From contig NZ_FNEV01000001.1 of assembly GCF_900100295.1 (NCBI RefSeq), forward strand, positions 248,001 through 312,000: a DNA stretch of 64,000 nucleotides. Direction: 5' to 3'. The translations under genes were made by a program, and so were the position numbers. Shown here in pieces: positions 6,874-16,433 of the stretch. A model generated the notes under the pieces. It had not been told where the DNA came from. It did no database searches and was given only the letters and a program-made list of their open reading frames with translations. Position 1 is the first letter of the stretch. Every line of letters starts with the position of its first letter. Origin of the DNA: Salimicrobium halophilum. Lineage in GTDB: Bacteria > Bacillota > Bacilli > Bacillales > Halobacillaceae.

Positions 6874-8550
6874 ATGAGTAGAATTACATGCGAATGCGGG
6901 CATGTGAACCCGGAAGGAACGGTGCTTTGTGAAGCGTGCGGTAAACCTTTCGAAGAAAACCAGCACCTGAATGACAACAAACCGGAACAGCTTTTGAATA
7001 TGAGGTATGATGGAAGCGCCCGTAGGTCCCAGACGTATCAGCGTACCTTCGTGGATAAGGTATGGAACTTCTTCTCTTCCGTGAAGATAGGGGTTTCCAT
7101 TATAATCCTGCTGGTCGTCGCATCAGCTGTCGGTACGATTTTTCCTCAGGAGATGTACTTACCACCCGGCTCCGATCCTACTACGCATTATGAAGAGCAG
7201 TACGGGATGCTGGGGCAGATCTATTATCAGCTCGGATTCCACAACCTGTACAGTTCCTGGTGGTATCTGCTTATCATCGCAATGCTTGGAGTGTCGATTG
7301 TAATTGCAAGTATCGACCGCTTTATCCCTCTTTATAAAACATTAAGGAAACAAAAACCGAAGCGACATGTGAATTTTATGAAGAAACAGCGGATTTTCGG
7401 GGAAACGATCAACGAAAACATAGACTATAGTAAATTGAGGAAGAATCTCAGGTCGAAACGTTATAAGCTGTTCGAGGAGGACGGACACCTCCTTGCTGAG
7501 AAGAACCGTTTTTCCAGGTGGGGGCCCTATGTCAATCACATCGGACTGATCCTCGTGCTTCTAGGTTCAATGCTCCGTTTCGTGCCTGCGATGTACATGG
7601 ATGAGTTCCTATGGATCCGGGAAGGTGAAACGAAAGAAATAGCCGGAACGGAAGGAAAATACTATATAGAGAATGAAGACTTCATTCTTGAAACCTATGA
7701 TGCGAATGACGAGAACAATTCACAGTTCCAGGAATCTTTACAAAACCAGGCGAATCCGGTGCCTGAGAATTATCAGACAAACGCGGTCATCTACAAGCGG
7801 ACGGACCTCCCGATTGTTCCAGGGAAAGAACCGGAGCTTGAGAAAGTGAAAGATGCCGAGGCCAGAGTTAACCATCCCATACAATTAGAGAACGGAATAT
7901 CTTTGTATCAGGCGAGTTATCAGCTGAACGAATTCCAATCCATGACCTTCAAACTTCATGATAAAGGAAACGAAGATACCAATTACGGAGAGTTTACGGT
8001 GGATCTGACGGAACCTAAAGATGAATACACGCTTGATGATGGCACAGTTGTAAGACTCGACCGGTACTATCCGGAGTTCGAGCTTGATGACGGCGTCCCT
8101 ACACAAGTATCCAAATTCCCGAGAAATCCTGCTTTCATCTTTGAGGTGCAACGTCCAGGAGAAGAGCCGGAAGTCAGTTTCGCAGGTATCGGTGTGAACA
8201 TCGATGCTACCGGTGAGAATGATTACAAGGTGGGTCTCGTCGACTTCGGTGTTCGCGATGTCACAGGCCTTACCGTAAAGAGAGATTATACCCTTCCTTT
8301 CATTGCATTCGGTGCGGCCATTTTCATGATCGGGGTCATCCAGGGGATGTACTGGAACCACCGAAGAATATGGATACAGCCGAAAGAAACAGGAGTGTGG
8401 GTTGCCGGACATACCAATAAGAACTGGTTCGCTTTGAAGAAAGACATCGATCAGACACTGGAGGACACCGGAATAGAACCTCCTGTGGATCAGCAGGAAG
8501 AGAAGGATAAACGCGAGAGGGGGAAAGATGATGGAATTAGCACAGATTAG
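6874..8550 (+). CDS. resB: Cytochrome c biogenesis protein ResB
   Basis: ResB is one of the two membrane subunits of the system II cytochrome c synthase, moving haem across the membrane with ResC. The 558-residue protein starts with a small cytoplasmic four-cysteine element (CEC and CEAC within the first 25 residues), then a membrane span near residues 70-90 ([19 protein letters not shown]). More spans lie near 135 and 220, a large outer domain follows, and a final span sits near residue 475 ([14 protein letters not shown]). The C-terminal tail is highly charged. resC overlaps the last 20 bases, so the pair is translationally coupled. Confidence 0.95.
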   Translation: MSRITCECGHVNPEGTVLCEACGKPFEENQHLNDNKPEQLLNMRYDGSARRSQTYQRTFVDKVWNFFSSVKIGVSIIILLVVASAVGTIFPQEMYLPPGSDPTTHYEEQYGMLGQIYYQLGFHNLYSSWWYLLIIAMLGVSIVIASIDRFIPLYKTLRKQKPKRHVNFMKKQRIFGETINENIDYSKLRKNLRSKRYKLFEEDGHLLAEKNRFSRWGPYVNHIGLILVLLGSMLRFVPAMYMDEFLWIREGETKEIAGTEGKYYIENEDFILETYDANDENNSQFQESLQNQANPVPENYQTNAVIYKRTDLPIVPGKEPELEKVKDAEARVNHPIQLENGISLYQASYQLNEFQSMTFKLHDKGNEDTNYGEFTVDLTEPKDEYTLDDGTVVRLDRYYPEFELDDGVPTQVSKFPRNPAFIFEVQRPGEEPEVSFAGIGVNIDATGENDYKVGLVDFGVRDVTGLTVKRDYTLPFIAFGAAIFMIGVIQGMYWNHRRIWIQPKETGVWVAGHTNKNWFALKKDIDQTLEDTGIEPPVDQQEEKDKRERGKDDGISTD

Positions 8551-9715
8551 TAGCAATCTGCTATATGCTTCCTTTTTCATCTACTTGGTTGCCACCTTCA
8601 TTTTTGGAGCTACAATCAAAGTTTCTAATGAAAATAGAAATAAGAAAATAGCGAATGTCGGAATCGGACTGACTATTGTCGGGTTTTTGACGCAGGTCGG
8701 ATATTTTTTCACACGCTGGTTTGCTGCGGGACACGCTCCTGTAAGTAATTTGTTCGAGTTCATGACGTTTTTCGGTATGATGCTCGTATTCGGGTTCATC
8801 GTTCTGTATTTCATCTATCGAATCACGTTGCTCGGATTGTTCGCTCTGCCGGTGGCGTTACTGATCATCGCATATGCCAGTATGTTTCCGACAGAAATCA
8901 GCCCGCTTGTACCTTCGCTTAAGTCTCATTGGTTATACATTCACGTAACTACGGCAGCTCTTGGTCAGGCGATCCTTGCCATCAGCTTTGCTGCCGGTCT
9001 GATCTACCTGATTCGTCAGGTTAATCAGGAGAAGGCGACCAAGCGTACCCGCTGGTTGGAGTTCATCATTTTTTCCATTCTGTGTGTCGTCGGTTACATA
9101 GCTGTCGGTACCACGTTCGGTGCGATGAATTATGAAACAACTTTTGAAGCGCCTGTAAATGGTTCAATGACTCAGATAACGTACGAAATGCCGGCCATCG
9201 CCGGTCCGAAAGATGGCGAGCTGCTTACGGATCATGCGTTTGGACCACTGTTTGAAACGCCCGGATGGATGCAGGGAGTGAATGCTCCGGTGAAGTTCAA
9301 TACGGTCATCTGGTCGCTCTTGGCCGGGCTTGTGATTTATGGTCTCTTGAGGGTATTATTGAGAAAGAGGGTAGCGAAATCCATCCAACCTTTCCTCAGA
9401 AGTGCCAGCCCGAGACTCGTGGATGAAGTATCTTATCGCGCAGTAGCGATCGGCTTCCCTGTATTTACACTAGGGGCACTTATTTTCGCTTCGATCTGGG
9501 CACAGGAGGCATGGGACCGTTTTTGGGGGTGGGACCCGAAAGAAGTGTGGGCCCTCATCACCTGGTTTTTCTATGCAGCGTTCCTGCATCTGAGACTCAC
9601 GCGAGGATGGGAAGGAGAACGTTCCGCCTGGCTTGCCGTTATAGGTTTTGCGATAATCATGTTCAACCTGATCGCGGTCAATCTAATCATATCGGGACTT
9701 CATTCTTATGCATAA
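8531..9715 (+). CDS. resC: Cytochrome c biogenesis protein ResC (CcsA family)
   Basis: ResC carries the haem-handling WWD domain of the system II cytochrome c synthase. In this 394-residue polytopic protein the motif is visible as [20 protein letters not shown], about residues 330-349, flanked by membrane spans with conserved histidines ([17 protein letters not shown]). I start at ATG 8531, 7 nt after AGGGGG; ATG 8528 is equally in frame. It overlaps resB and is followed by a terminator before resD, so resABC can end here. Confidence 0.94.
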   Translation: MELAQISSNLLYASFFIYLVATFIFGATIKVSNENRNKKIANVGIGLTIVGFLTQVGYFFTRWFAAGHAPVSNLFEFMTFFGMMLVFGFIVLYFIYRITLLGLFALPVALLIIAYASMFPTEISPLVPSLKSHWLYIHVTTAALGQAILAISFAAGLIYLIRQVNQEKATKRTRWLEFIIFSILCVVGYIAVGTTFGAMNYETTFEAPVNGSMTQITYEMPAIAGPKDGELLTDHAFGPLFETPGWMQGVNAPVKFNTVIWSLLAGLVIYGLLRVLLRKRVAKSIQPFLRSASPRLVDEVSYRAVAIGFPVFTLGALIFASIWAQEAWDRFWGWDPKEVWALITWFFYAAFLHLRLTRGWEGERSAWLAVIGFAIIMFNLIAVNLIISGLHSYA

Positions 9716-9717
9716 AT

Positions 9718-9751
9718 GAAAGACAGGAGGAGCTACTCCTGTCTTTTCTTT
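9718..9751 (+). terminator. Terminator between resC and resD
   Basis: AAAGACAGGAG (9719-9729) pairs perfectly with CTCCTGTCTTT (9736-9746), loop of 6, then TTCTTTT. It should limit readthrough from resABC into resDE. An arrangement of full and shorter transcripts fits the known res operon in B. subtilis. Confidence 0.75.
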
Positions 9752-9767
9752 TAAGGAGGGAACAGCT

Positions 9768-10484
9768 ATGAATCAGGAAGCAAAAATTTTAGTAGTGGAT
9801 GATGAAGAAAGAATTAGACGACTCGTGAAAATGTACTTAGAACGCGAAGATTATGAAATCGAAGAAGCAGAAGACGGGGAAGAGGCACTTCATAAAGCTC
9901 TTCAGAATGACTATGATGTGATACTGCTGGATTTGATGCTCCCTGGTATGGACGGGATCGATGTCTGTAAGTCTTTACGGGAGAAGAAAGCCACACCGGT
10001 GATCATGCTTACGGCCAAAGGGGAAGAAGCGAACCGTGTAGAAGGCTTCGAAACCGGGGCGGACGATTATATTGTAAAACCGTTCAGTCCACGAGAGGTT
10101 GTACTGAGAGTGAAGGCTCTTTTACGTAGATCTTCTACAACGAAGTTCCTGAATACGGATACAGAGACGAAAGATGTCATCGTTTTTCCGCATCTGACCA
10201 TTGATAATGACGCTCACCGGGTTACTGCAGACGGCAAGGAGGTACCTTTGACTCCGAAAGAATATGAGCTCCTTTTATATATGTCCGAGCGACCGGATAA
10301 AGTATTTGACCGGGAACAGTTATTGAAAGAAGTGTGGAAGTATGAATTTTTCGGAGACCTGCGTACGGTAGACACCCACGTGAAGCGGCTGAGAGAAAAG
10401 CTGAGCAAGGTGTCACCTGAAGCAGCCAGAATGATTGCGACCGTCTGGGGAGTCGGATATAAATTCGAGGTCAGCGGCGACTGA
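9768..10484 (+). CDS. resD: Response regulator ResD (OmpR family)
   Basis: ResD is the DNA-binding regulator of aerobic and anaerobic respiration genes, activated by ResE. The 238-residue protein has a receiver domain (ILVVDDEERIRR; phosphoacceptor Asp in DVILLDLMLPGMDG near residue 57; KPFSPREVV near 104) and a C-terminal OmpR-type winged helix (PLTPKEYELLLYM, TVDTHVKRLREKL). ATG 9768 follows AAGGAGGG. It overlaps resE by one base. Expected targets include resABC, qcrABC and its own operon, all or partly present in this window. Confidence 0.96.
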   Translation: MNQEAKILVVDDEERIRRLVKMYLEREDYEIEEAEDGEEALHKALQNDYDVILLDLMLPGMDGIDVCKSLREKKATPVIMLTAKGEEANRVEGFETGADDYIVKPFSPREVVLRVKALLRRSSTTKFLNTDTETKDVIVFPHLTIDNDAHRVTADGKEVPLTPKEYELLLYMSERPDKVFDREQLLKEVWKYEFFGDLRTVDTHVKRLREKLSKVSPEAARMIATVWGVGYKFEVSGD

Positions 10485-12232
10485 TGTTCTGGAGAAGCGT
10501 CGTAGTAAAATTGTGGTTCACCATCCTTCTGCTGGTCTGTTTCGTACTAATGATTCTTACTGTACTTCTGCTTGAATTTTTCGAGAATTTCCATGTGAAC
10601 AAAGCAGAAGAAGAAATGCTTCAGACCGCCTCTGTCATATCAACACTGATCACAAGTCATCAGGATGAGGAAATCGTAAGGTCAACCGCAGAATCGGTGA
10701 AAGCTCCGTCGAGTCACGTGCTCATTACAGACGGGGAATCGGGTGCGTGGACATTGGAAAGCAATGTGGAAGGTTTCGCACAGCTCGACAGCCAATGGTT
10801 CCGGAGTGATCCTGATTTGTCCAAAGTAGAGGACGAGAGAGTGGAAGTGAAAAAGGTAGCTTCCACAGAAGGACGGAACTTCCTGGCGGTTGGGGCACCG
10901 CTTGAAAGGGAAGAAGGTGCGGTGTTCGTTTACAAACCTCTCAATTCTGTAGAAGAAACGACGCAGCAAACGACGAAAACCGTGTTTCTCGGTGCAGGAA
11001 TTGCTATCGTACTGACTACTATTTTTGCTTTCTTTCTGTCTACACGGATTACAGCACCTCTTATGAAAATGCGAAAAGGGGCCCTGGAGTTATCCAAAGG
11101 GGAATTCCACACGAAGATTCCGATTCTCACCCATGATGAAATCGGAGAGTTGGCGATCGCGTTCAATCGTATGGGACGTCAACTCAAGCAGAATATCGAT
11201 GCTTTGAACCAGGAAAAAGAACAGCTTTCCGGTGTATTGAAATCGATGGCAGACGGCGTGATCACACTGAATCATAAAAAGAATATTCTCGTGACCAATC
11301 CGCCTGCAGAACAATTGTTGGAATGGTGGAGGTATGAAGAAGAGTTGTCCAAGGCTGAACTTCCTTCCCCTCTCCAGGATCTGTTTGAATCGGTAATAAC
11401 GGAAGAGAGAGAGGCGATGACGGAAGTGACGGTCCAGGGAAGAACATGGGTCATCATCATGACGCCCCTCTATAGCAATACGACTATCAGAGGGGTCGTA
11501 GCTGTCTTCCGGGATATGACTGAAGAGCGCAGACTCGACAAATTGAGGAAAGATTTCCTGGCGAATGTTTCACATGAACTTCGTACACCGATTTCGATGA
11601 TGCGAGGGTATAGTGAAGCAATCGTAGATGGGGTGGCAGCCTCACAGGAAGAGAAGAATGAACTGGCTCAGATTATCCTGGAGGAATCCGAACGGATGGG
11701 TCGTCTCGTCAATGAGTTGCTCGATTTGGCGAGAATGGAATCAGGAAATATTCAGCTATATGAAGAACCCGTAGAGGTCGATCTATTCGTAGACCGTATC
11801 GTGAAGAAATTCCACGGCGTTGCGGAAGAGAACCATGTTCACTTGAGGTGTGACTATCCTGAGGGAGCGGTCGGCGTCTCCCGTATAGATCCGGACCGCA
11901 TAGAGCAAGTGATCACCAACCTGCTTGATAATGCGATAAGGCATACGAAAGAAGAAGGGGCCGTTTCCGTCGAAGTATACCGGGAGAACAACAACTGGAT
12001 CACTACGATAGAAGACACCGGTTCCGGTATACCGGAAGAGGATCTCCCGTTCATTTTTGAACGTTTCTATAAAGGGGACAAATCCCGTAAGAGGGATCCT
12101 TCTAATGAAAAGCAGGGCACCGGTCTCGGGCTCGCGATCGCAAAAAATATCGTAGAAGCTCACGGAGGAACCATTTCCGCCCAGAGTAAACTCGGGGAAG
12201 GGACGACATTCCGGATCATCCTGCCTACCTGA
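10484..12232 (+). CDS. resE: Sensor histidine kinase ResE
   Basis: ResE is the membrane kinase that phosphorylates ResD in response to respiratory redox state. The 582-residue protein has a first span near residues 10-32, an outer sensor region, a second span near 166-186, HAMP (residues ~187-240), a PAS-like segment, the H-box with histidine in FLANVSHELRTPISMMRGY near residue 365, and N, G1 and G2 boxes (NLLDNAIRHT, DTGSGIPEEDLPFIFERFY, GTGLGLAIAKNI). ATG 10484 overlaps the resD stop as ATGA-type coupling. In B. subtilis sigX follows; here a cobalamin riboswitch does. Confidence 0.96.
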   Translation: MFWRSVVVKLWFTILLLVCFVLMILTVLLLEFFENFHVNKAEEEMLQTASVISTLITSHQDEEIVRSTAESVKAPSSHVLITDGESGAWTLESNVEGFAQLDSQWFRSDPDLSKVEDERVEVKKVASTEGRNFLAVGAPLEREEGAVFVYKPLNSVEETTQQTTKTVFLGAGIAIVLTTIFAFFLSTRITAPLMKMRKGALELSKGEFHTKIPILTHDEIGELAIAFNRMGRQLKQNIDALNQEKEQLSGVLKSMADGVITLNHKKNILVTNPPAEQLLEWWRYEEELSKAELPSPLQDLFESVITEEREAMTEVTVQGRTWVIIMTPLYSNTTIRGVVAVFRDMTEERRLDKLRKDFLANVSHELRTPISMMRGYSEAIVDGVAASQEEKNELAQIILEESERMGRLVNELLDLARMESGNIQLYEEPVEVDLFVDRIVKKFHGVAEENHVHLRCDYPEGAVGVSRIDPDRIEQVITNLLDNAIRHTKEEGAVSVEVYRENNNWITTIEDTGSGIPEEDLPFIFERFYKGDKSRKRDPSNEKQGTGLGLAIAKNIVEAHGGTISAQSKLGEGTTFRIILPT

Positions 12233-12274
12233 GGACTTGTCAAAATAAAGCAAGTCGTGTAATCTGTTAGATAA

Positions 12275-12440
12275 CTGAATATGCTTCATAGGTGCATAGG
12301 GAATCCGGTGTGAATCCGGAGCTGTCCTCGCAACTGTAAGTGTAACGAAACGATGCAATCCACTGGGGTCTTTAAGGGACCTCGGGAAGGAGTCGGAGTA
12401 GGACGACACAAGCCAGTAGACCTGTCTGTGAAGGTTTTCA
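12275..12440 (+). promoter_or_regulatory. Cobalamin (adenosylcobalamin-type) riboswitch
   Basis: The conserved B12-box landmarks occur in order: GGTGC (12291-12295), GGGAA then CCGGTGTGAATCCGG (12305-12319), GCTGTCCTCGCAACTGTAAG (12321-12340), CCACTGGGG (12360-12367), GGGAAGG (12384-12390) and GCCAGTAGACCTG (12412-12424). These define a class I-type cobalamin aptamer. A rho-independent terminator follows at 12496-12527, so ligand binding most likely causes premature termination and shuts off the lipoprotein and ECF genes. It occupies most of the 352-bp gap after resE. Confidence 0.92.
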
Positions 12441-12458
12441 AAGCTTCGAGGATTGAGC

Positions 12459-12527
12459 GTTTGAGATGATCGGTCACGTATGTACGTCCGTCTCAAACCC
12501 GTCCTTTTAAATGGACGGGTTTTTTTT
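12459..12527 (+). terminator. Riboswitch expression platform and terminator
   Basis: AACCCGTCC (12496-12504) pairs with GGACGGGTT (12513-12521), loop of 8, followed by a run of T. An upstream hairpin, GTTTGAGA (12459-12466) with TCTCAAAC (12491-12498), overlaps the left arm of the terminator by three bases, so the two compete slightly. This is the expected switch region of a transcription-terminating cobalamin riboswitch. Which fold goes with ligand is inferred. Confidence 0.8.
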
Positions 12528-12584
12528 AATGGCCGGTTGTTTCTATGCTCTTTACTTCTATTTCAGGAGAAAGGGTGGAAATCA

Positions 12585-12989
12585 ATGAAAAGATTGAAGA
12601 ATGTTTTGGGGACGAGTTTGATCGCGGTCGCTATTCTCTCAGGATGTCAGGCAGAAAGCGGTTCATCGGAAGGGCAGGAAGAACAAGCCCAGGTGGAAGA
12701 AGGGGTAGAAGCGACTATTGAACTTACGAAGAACGAAGGCGCAGAAGAGATCGCTGAAAAAGATATCACTGTAGAAGAAGGTACGGTGCTTCTTGAAGCG
12801 ATGGAAGAGAACTTCGACCTGGAAACACAAGATGGCTTCATCACAGGTATTGAAGGCGTGTCTGCCGAAGAAGGAGAACAGATGGCCTGGATATATACGA
12901 TTAACGGGGAAGAAGCCATGGTAGGAGCCGGAGAGTACGAGATTGAGGAAGATGACGAGATCCGTTTTGATTTCCAGGCTTGGGAATGA
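12585..12989 (+). CDS. DUF4430-domain lipoprotein under B12 riboswitch control
   Basis: A 134-residue predicted lipoprotein. A basic, hydrophobic signal peptide ends in the lipobox LSGC (cysteine at residue 24), followed by a Glu/Gln/Ser-rich linker and one DUF4430-type domain (about residues 45-134; note GTVLLEAME, GFITGIEGV, WIYTINGEE). DUF4430 is related to the C-terminal beta domain of transcobalamin and intrinsic factor. The start is ATG 12585 behind AAAGGGTGG; longer in-frame starts fall within the riboswitch terminator. With the riboswitch upstream and an ECF S component 6 bp downstream, a cell-surface B12-capture role is the best inference. Confidence 0.8.
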   Translation: MKRLKNVLGTSLIAVAILSGCQAESGSSEGQEEQAQVEEGVEATIELTKNEGAEEIAEKDITVEEGTVLLEAMEENFDLETQDGFITGIEGVSAEEGEQMAWIYTINGEEAMVGAGEYEIEEDDEIRFDFQAWE

Positions 12990-12995
12990 TCGGTT

Positions 12996-13508
12996 ATGAG
13001 ATGGAATACGTATAAAATGACGCTTGTGACCATGCTGGCAGCAGTTGCAGTGGTCGGGAGAATAGCGTTTGCTCCTGTACCCAACGCTCAGCCGGTCACG
13101 GCTATCATCATTCTGACAGGATTCTGGATGGGTCCCTTGGCTGCAGTGATCATGGCTTTTTTGACGACATTTCTCACGAACATGGTTCTTGGTATGGGGA
13201 TCTGGTCATTATGGCAGATCATCGCCTGGGGAGCGATAGGAGTGGGGGCCGGACTCCTCGGAAAGCTACTTCCGAAAGTTCCTGTATGGGGGCTAGGGAT
13301 ATACGGATTTATGTCCGGCCTTTTTTTCGGAGTAATTATGGCTTTAACGATGAGAGCGATCGGTCAGCCGTTCTGGGGCTACCTTTTGGCCAGCCTGCCT
13401 TTTGATCTTATGCATGCCGTTTCCAACTTTGTCTTCATCCTGGTTTTTTATGCAGTGTTCGAGGCATTGTTCGTCCGCTATGAAAAGAACCTGCAGCTCG
13501 CTTCCTGA
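12996..13508 (+). CDS. ECF transporter S component, predicted for cobalamin
   Basis: A 170-residue integral membrane protein with about six spans, of the energy-coupling-factor substrate-binding type. It has the N-terminal short Ala-rich helix region seen in S components (TLVTMLAAVAVVGRIAF, PNAQPVTAIIILTGF). ECF S components share one ATPase/EcfT module encoded elsewhere; none is in this window. Substrate is inferred from the cobalamin riboswitch and from the DUF4430 lipoprotein 6 bp upstream: a CbrT-like B12 or cobinamide transporter. ATG 12996 lies within the ribosome-binding reach of the upstream gene end. The operon ends at a symmetrical terminator. Confidence 0.82.
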   Translation: MRWNTYKMTLVTMLAAVAVVGRIAFAPVPNAQPVTAIIILTGFWMGPLAAVIMAFLTTFLTNMVLGMGIWSLWQIIAWGAIGVGAGLLGKLLPKVPVWGLGIYGFMSGLFFGVIMALTMRAIGQPFWGYLLASLPFDLMHAVSNFVFILVFYAVFEALFVRYEKNLQLAS

Positions 13509-13524
13509 GTTTTATACATGCTAT

Positions 13525-13831
<307 letters not shown>

Positions 13832-13895
13832 TTACCATCAGTTTACGTGTTACTCGTAATGAAATCAACTATCTTACTGAAAGGATTCGTGCTGC

Positions 13896-14924
13896 ATGTT
13901 CCGATACATACTATTAGATTGCCTCCATTCTATGAATGCCGAAAGAACAATTTCAGGTGTTTTCCATTTATTGAGAGGAAAGAAATCCTCCCAGACATTC
14001 CAGGATGCGAAAGTTTATGGAATCGATCAGTATTACGGGGTGTATCCTGGTTTAAGAAGAGAGATGATCACTCGTGTCCTACACAGGCTCGAAGAAGAGA
14101 AGGCTATAGAGCGCGTGGACGAATCAAGGGTTACGATCACTGGTGTGGGACGGCAGGAGCTGTCGGATTCCGATTTTTCTCTTTACTTTTCCGGAATGGA
14201 GTACTCCGAGGCGGTCAATCAGTTCCAGGATCGACTTTTATTGTGGGTTCAGGTTTTAAGCAATGCAGCCCATCGGCAGGATCATTACTTTCCTGTGGTG
14301 GAGAAAACTCCGGTGCAGCAGTGGGTGAAAACTTTTTATAACAGGGAGAAGCGACATCTTCAAAGTGACGCAGCAGCACTCTTCCGGGAATTGAACCTTA
14401 CTCTTCAGCCGTTCACTGATATGGAAAAGAATTTATTCGTCAGACGCTTTACGGGCGGAGACGGCACAGGATGGACTTATGATCAGCTTGCTGAGACCGG
14501 CGATATAGAGCCGATTGACGTACCTTTGTACATTAAGAACATGCATTATTACTTGTTTTTCACTGCTGCCGAAGACAGGACTCTTCATCTTCATAAACTG
14601 ACGGGAGACCTCGTTAAAAAAGAAACGTTGACGGCTTCATCTAAGAAATCGATTCAACTGTTCGATCAATATCAATCGATCGAAGATGTGGCAGCCGTCC
14701 GCGGATTGAAGACCAGTACGATCGAAGATCATCTCGTGGAGGCAGTGCTGGTAGATCCGGGACGTCCTGTGGATGCCTTCATCAGTGATTCGGGATTTGA
14801 AGAGATTCGTCAGGTCGTCCGAAAAACAGGAACGAAACGACTGAAGATCATTCATGATCAGCTGAACGGCGGCTACTCATATTTCCAATTGAGAATCGTG
14901 CTTGCCAAGTTGCAGAAAGGATAG
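13896..14924 (+). CDS. ypbB: RecQ-locus helix-turn-helix protein YpbB
   Basis: A 342-residue protein always found immediately upstream of the RecS helicase in Bacillaceae. The C-terminal part has a helicase-associated HTH character (SIEDVAAVRGLKTSTIEDHL around residues 262-281). The N-terminal half includes a winged-helix-like stretch (RREMITRVLHRLEEEKAIERV). Its job is unknown; the constant pairing suggests it loads or modulates RecS. ATG 13896 follows GAAAGGA at slightly long spacing. The stop codon abuts the recS start. Confidence 0.88.
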   Translation: MFRYILLDCLHSMNAERTISGVFHLLRGKKSSQTFQDAKVYGIDQYYGVYPGLRREMITRVLHRLEEEKAIERVDESRVTITGVGRQELSDSDFSLYFSGMEYSEAVNQFQDRLLLWVQVLSNAAHRQDHYFPVVEKTPVQQWVKTFYNREKRHLQSDAAALFRELNLTLQPFTDMEKNLFVRRFTGGDGTGWTYDQLAETGDIEPIDVPLYIKNMHYYLFFTAAEDRTLHLHKLTGDLVKKETLTASSKKSIQLFDQYQSIEDVAAVRGLKTSTIEDHLVEAVLVDPGRPVDAFISDSGFEEIRQVVRKTGTKRLKIIHDQLNGGYSYFQLRIVLAKLQKG

Positions 14925-16433
14925 ATGATAATGATCCATCCCTTGGATTTGGAAGTACCATTAGAAAAATATTTCGGTTTTACAACATTTCGTCCAGGTC
15001 AAAAAGAAGTGATCAGCAATGTGCTGGATGAAAAGGATTCTTTGGCTATCCTTCCGACCGGGAGCGGCAAATCACTTTGTTATCAGCTTCCTTCTTTGAT
15101 GAAACCTGGAATAACCATCGTCGTTTCTCCGCTCATTTCATTAATGATCGACCAGGTGAAGCAGATGAAAGCGCAGGGCATGAAGCGTGTGGCTGCCCTT
15201 CACAGCTTTCTCACAACAGAGGAACGACGATTCATCTTTCATAATCTCCGGAGTCTGGATTTATTGTACATCTCCCCGGAAATGCTGCTTATGCCGAAAA
15301 TGAGGGAGGCGCTTCAAAATGTGAAGGTCTCTCTATTCGTCGTAGATGAAGCTCATTGTATCTCTCAGTGGGGGCATGAATTCAGAACAGATTACCTGAA
15401 GCTCGGCCGGATTTTAGAAGAACTCGCGGATCCCCCTCTTCTGGCTGTGAGTGCGACAGCGACTCCTCAGGTACAGGAAGATATACTTTTTCAACTGGGC
15501 AGGACAAAGGCGCAAAAACTCATCTATCCTATGGATAAGCCGAATATCCAATTGAGTATGTCGATAAGACGGAATGAATCGGAGAAACTCGAATTTCTCA
15601 AAGAATATTTGAGCCGTCAGCAAGCTCCGGCAATGATTTATTTCTCCAGCCGTCAGACGGCTGAGAAGGTTTGTTATGAATTGAAGGAGCACAACCTGGG
15701 AAGGATCGGTTTTTATCACGGGGGGATGGAACCGGTGGATCGTCAGCTTGTCCAACAGCAGTTCATGAGAAATGAACTGGATGTCATTTGTTGTACGAGC
15801 GCTTTCGGTATGGGAATCGATAAGCCGGATATCCGGTTAGTCATTCATTATCACCTGCCACCGAGAATCGAATCCTTCATCCAGGAAATCGGAAGAGCCG
15901 GCAGGGACGGGAGAGAATGCACAAGCCTTCTTTTGTATTCTCCGGGAGACGACAGGTTGCCGCGTATGTTCATCGAATCGGAATTGCCTTCCGATCATCA
16001 GGTGGAAGATTTCGTTTATTTAGCATCCGCTTATAAGAAGATTCCTGCCATAGAAGAGTGTGCAACTCTCGAATTATCTGAGTCTCAGTATAACTTTCTC
16101 AAGTATCAGATGGAGAGCTCCAAAGAGGCAGGGGTGATCGACCCGCAGACCTTACTGACAAATATGAAGCGTACTAAGAATAGAAGAGAAGAAAAAAAGC
16201 AGACACACCTGCAGCGTATGCTGGAAGTTCTTCATACCGAGGGATGCCGGAGAAACGAGTTGTATCGTCATTTCCAATCGCACGTCCAGCCACCTGAATA
16301 TATCTGTTGTGATAAGTGTGATCCATCGGTGTTTGAAGTGACCTATCAGGAAAAGCAGAATCGAACGACTACGATGTCCTGGCATGAACGTTTGCAGGCC
16401 CTTCTTTTACCTGGAGGTTTCCATGACGGATAA
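14925..16433 (+). CDS. recS: RecQ-family ATP-dependent DNA helicase RecS
   Basis: A 3'-5' superfamily 2 DNA helicase with a role in recombination and fork repair. The 502-residue protein has motif 0/I (FRPGQ, LPTGSGKSLCYQLPS near residues 42-56), motif II VVDEAHCISQWGHEFR near 138-153, motif III SATATP, and motif VI QEIGRAGRDGRE near residues 319-330. Two cysteines in YICCDKC near the C-terminus suggest the RecQ zinc region. It is the short form without an HRDC domain, as B. subtilis RecS. ATG 14925 follows AAAGG at 4 nt; ATG 14931 at 10 nt is an alternative. ypbD overlaps its end. Confidence 0.94.
   Translation: MIMIHPLDLEVPLEKYFGFTTFRPGQKEVISNVLDEKDSLAILPTGSGKSLCYQLPSLMKPGITIVVSPLISLMIDQVKQMKAQGMKRVAALHSFLTTEERRFIFHNLRSLDLLYISPEMLLMPKMREALQNVKVSLFVVDEAHCISQWGHEFRTDYLKLGRILEELADPPLLAVSATATPQVQEDILFQLGRTKAQKLIYPMDKPNIQLSMSIRRNESEKLEFLKEYLSRQQAPAMIYFSSRQTAEKVCYELKEHNLGRIGFYHGGMEPVDRQLVQQQFMRNELDVICCTSAFGMGIDKPDIRLVIHYHLPPRIESFIQEIGRAGRDGRECTSLLLYSPGDDRLPRMFIESELPSDHQVEDFVYLASAYKKIPAIEECATLELSESQYNFLKYQMESSKEAGVIDPQTLLTNMKRTKNRREEKKQTHLQRMLEVLHTEGCRRNELYRHFQSHVQPPEYICCDKCDPSVFEVTYQEKQNRTTTMSWHERLQALLLPGGFHDG

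Noticed and set aside
11783-12496. 237-codon minus-strand frame opposite resE and the riboswitch
   Set aside because: It is antisense to the conserved kinase core and the cobalamin aptamer, both well supported on the plus strand.
12480-12584. 35-codon N-terminal extension of the lipoprotein
   Set aside because: It lies within the riboswitch terminator; starting at 12585 gives a standard lipoprotein signal peptide behind a good ribosome binding site.
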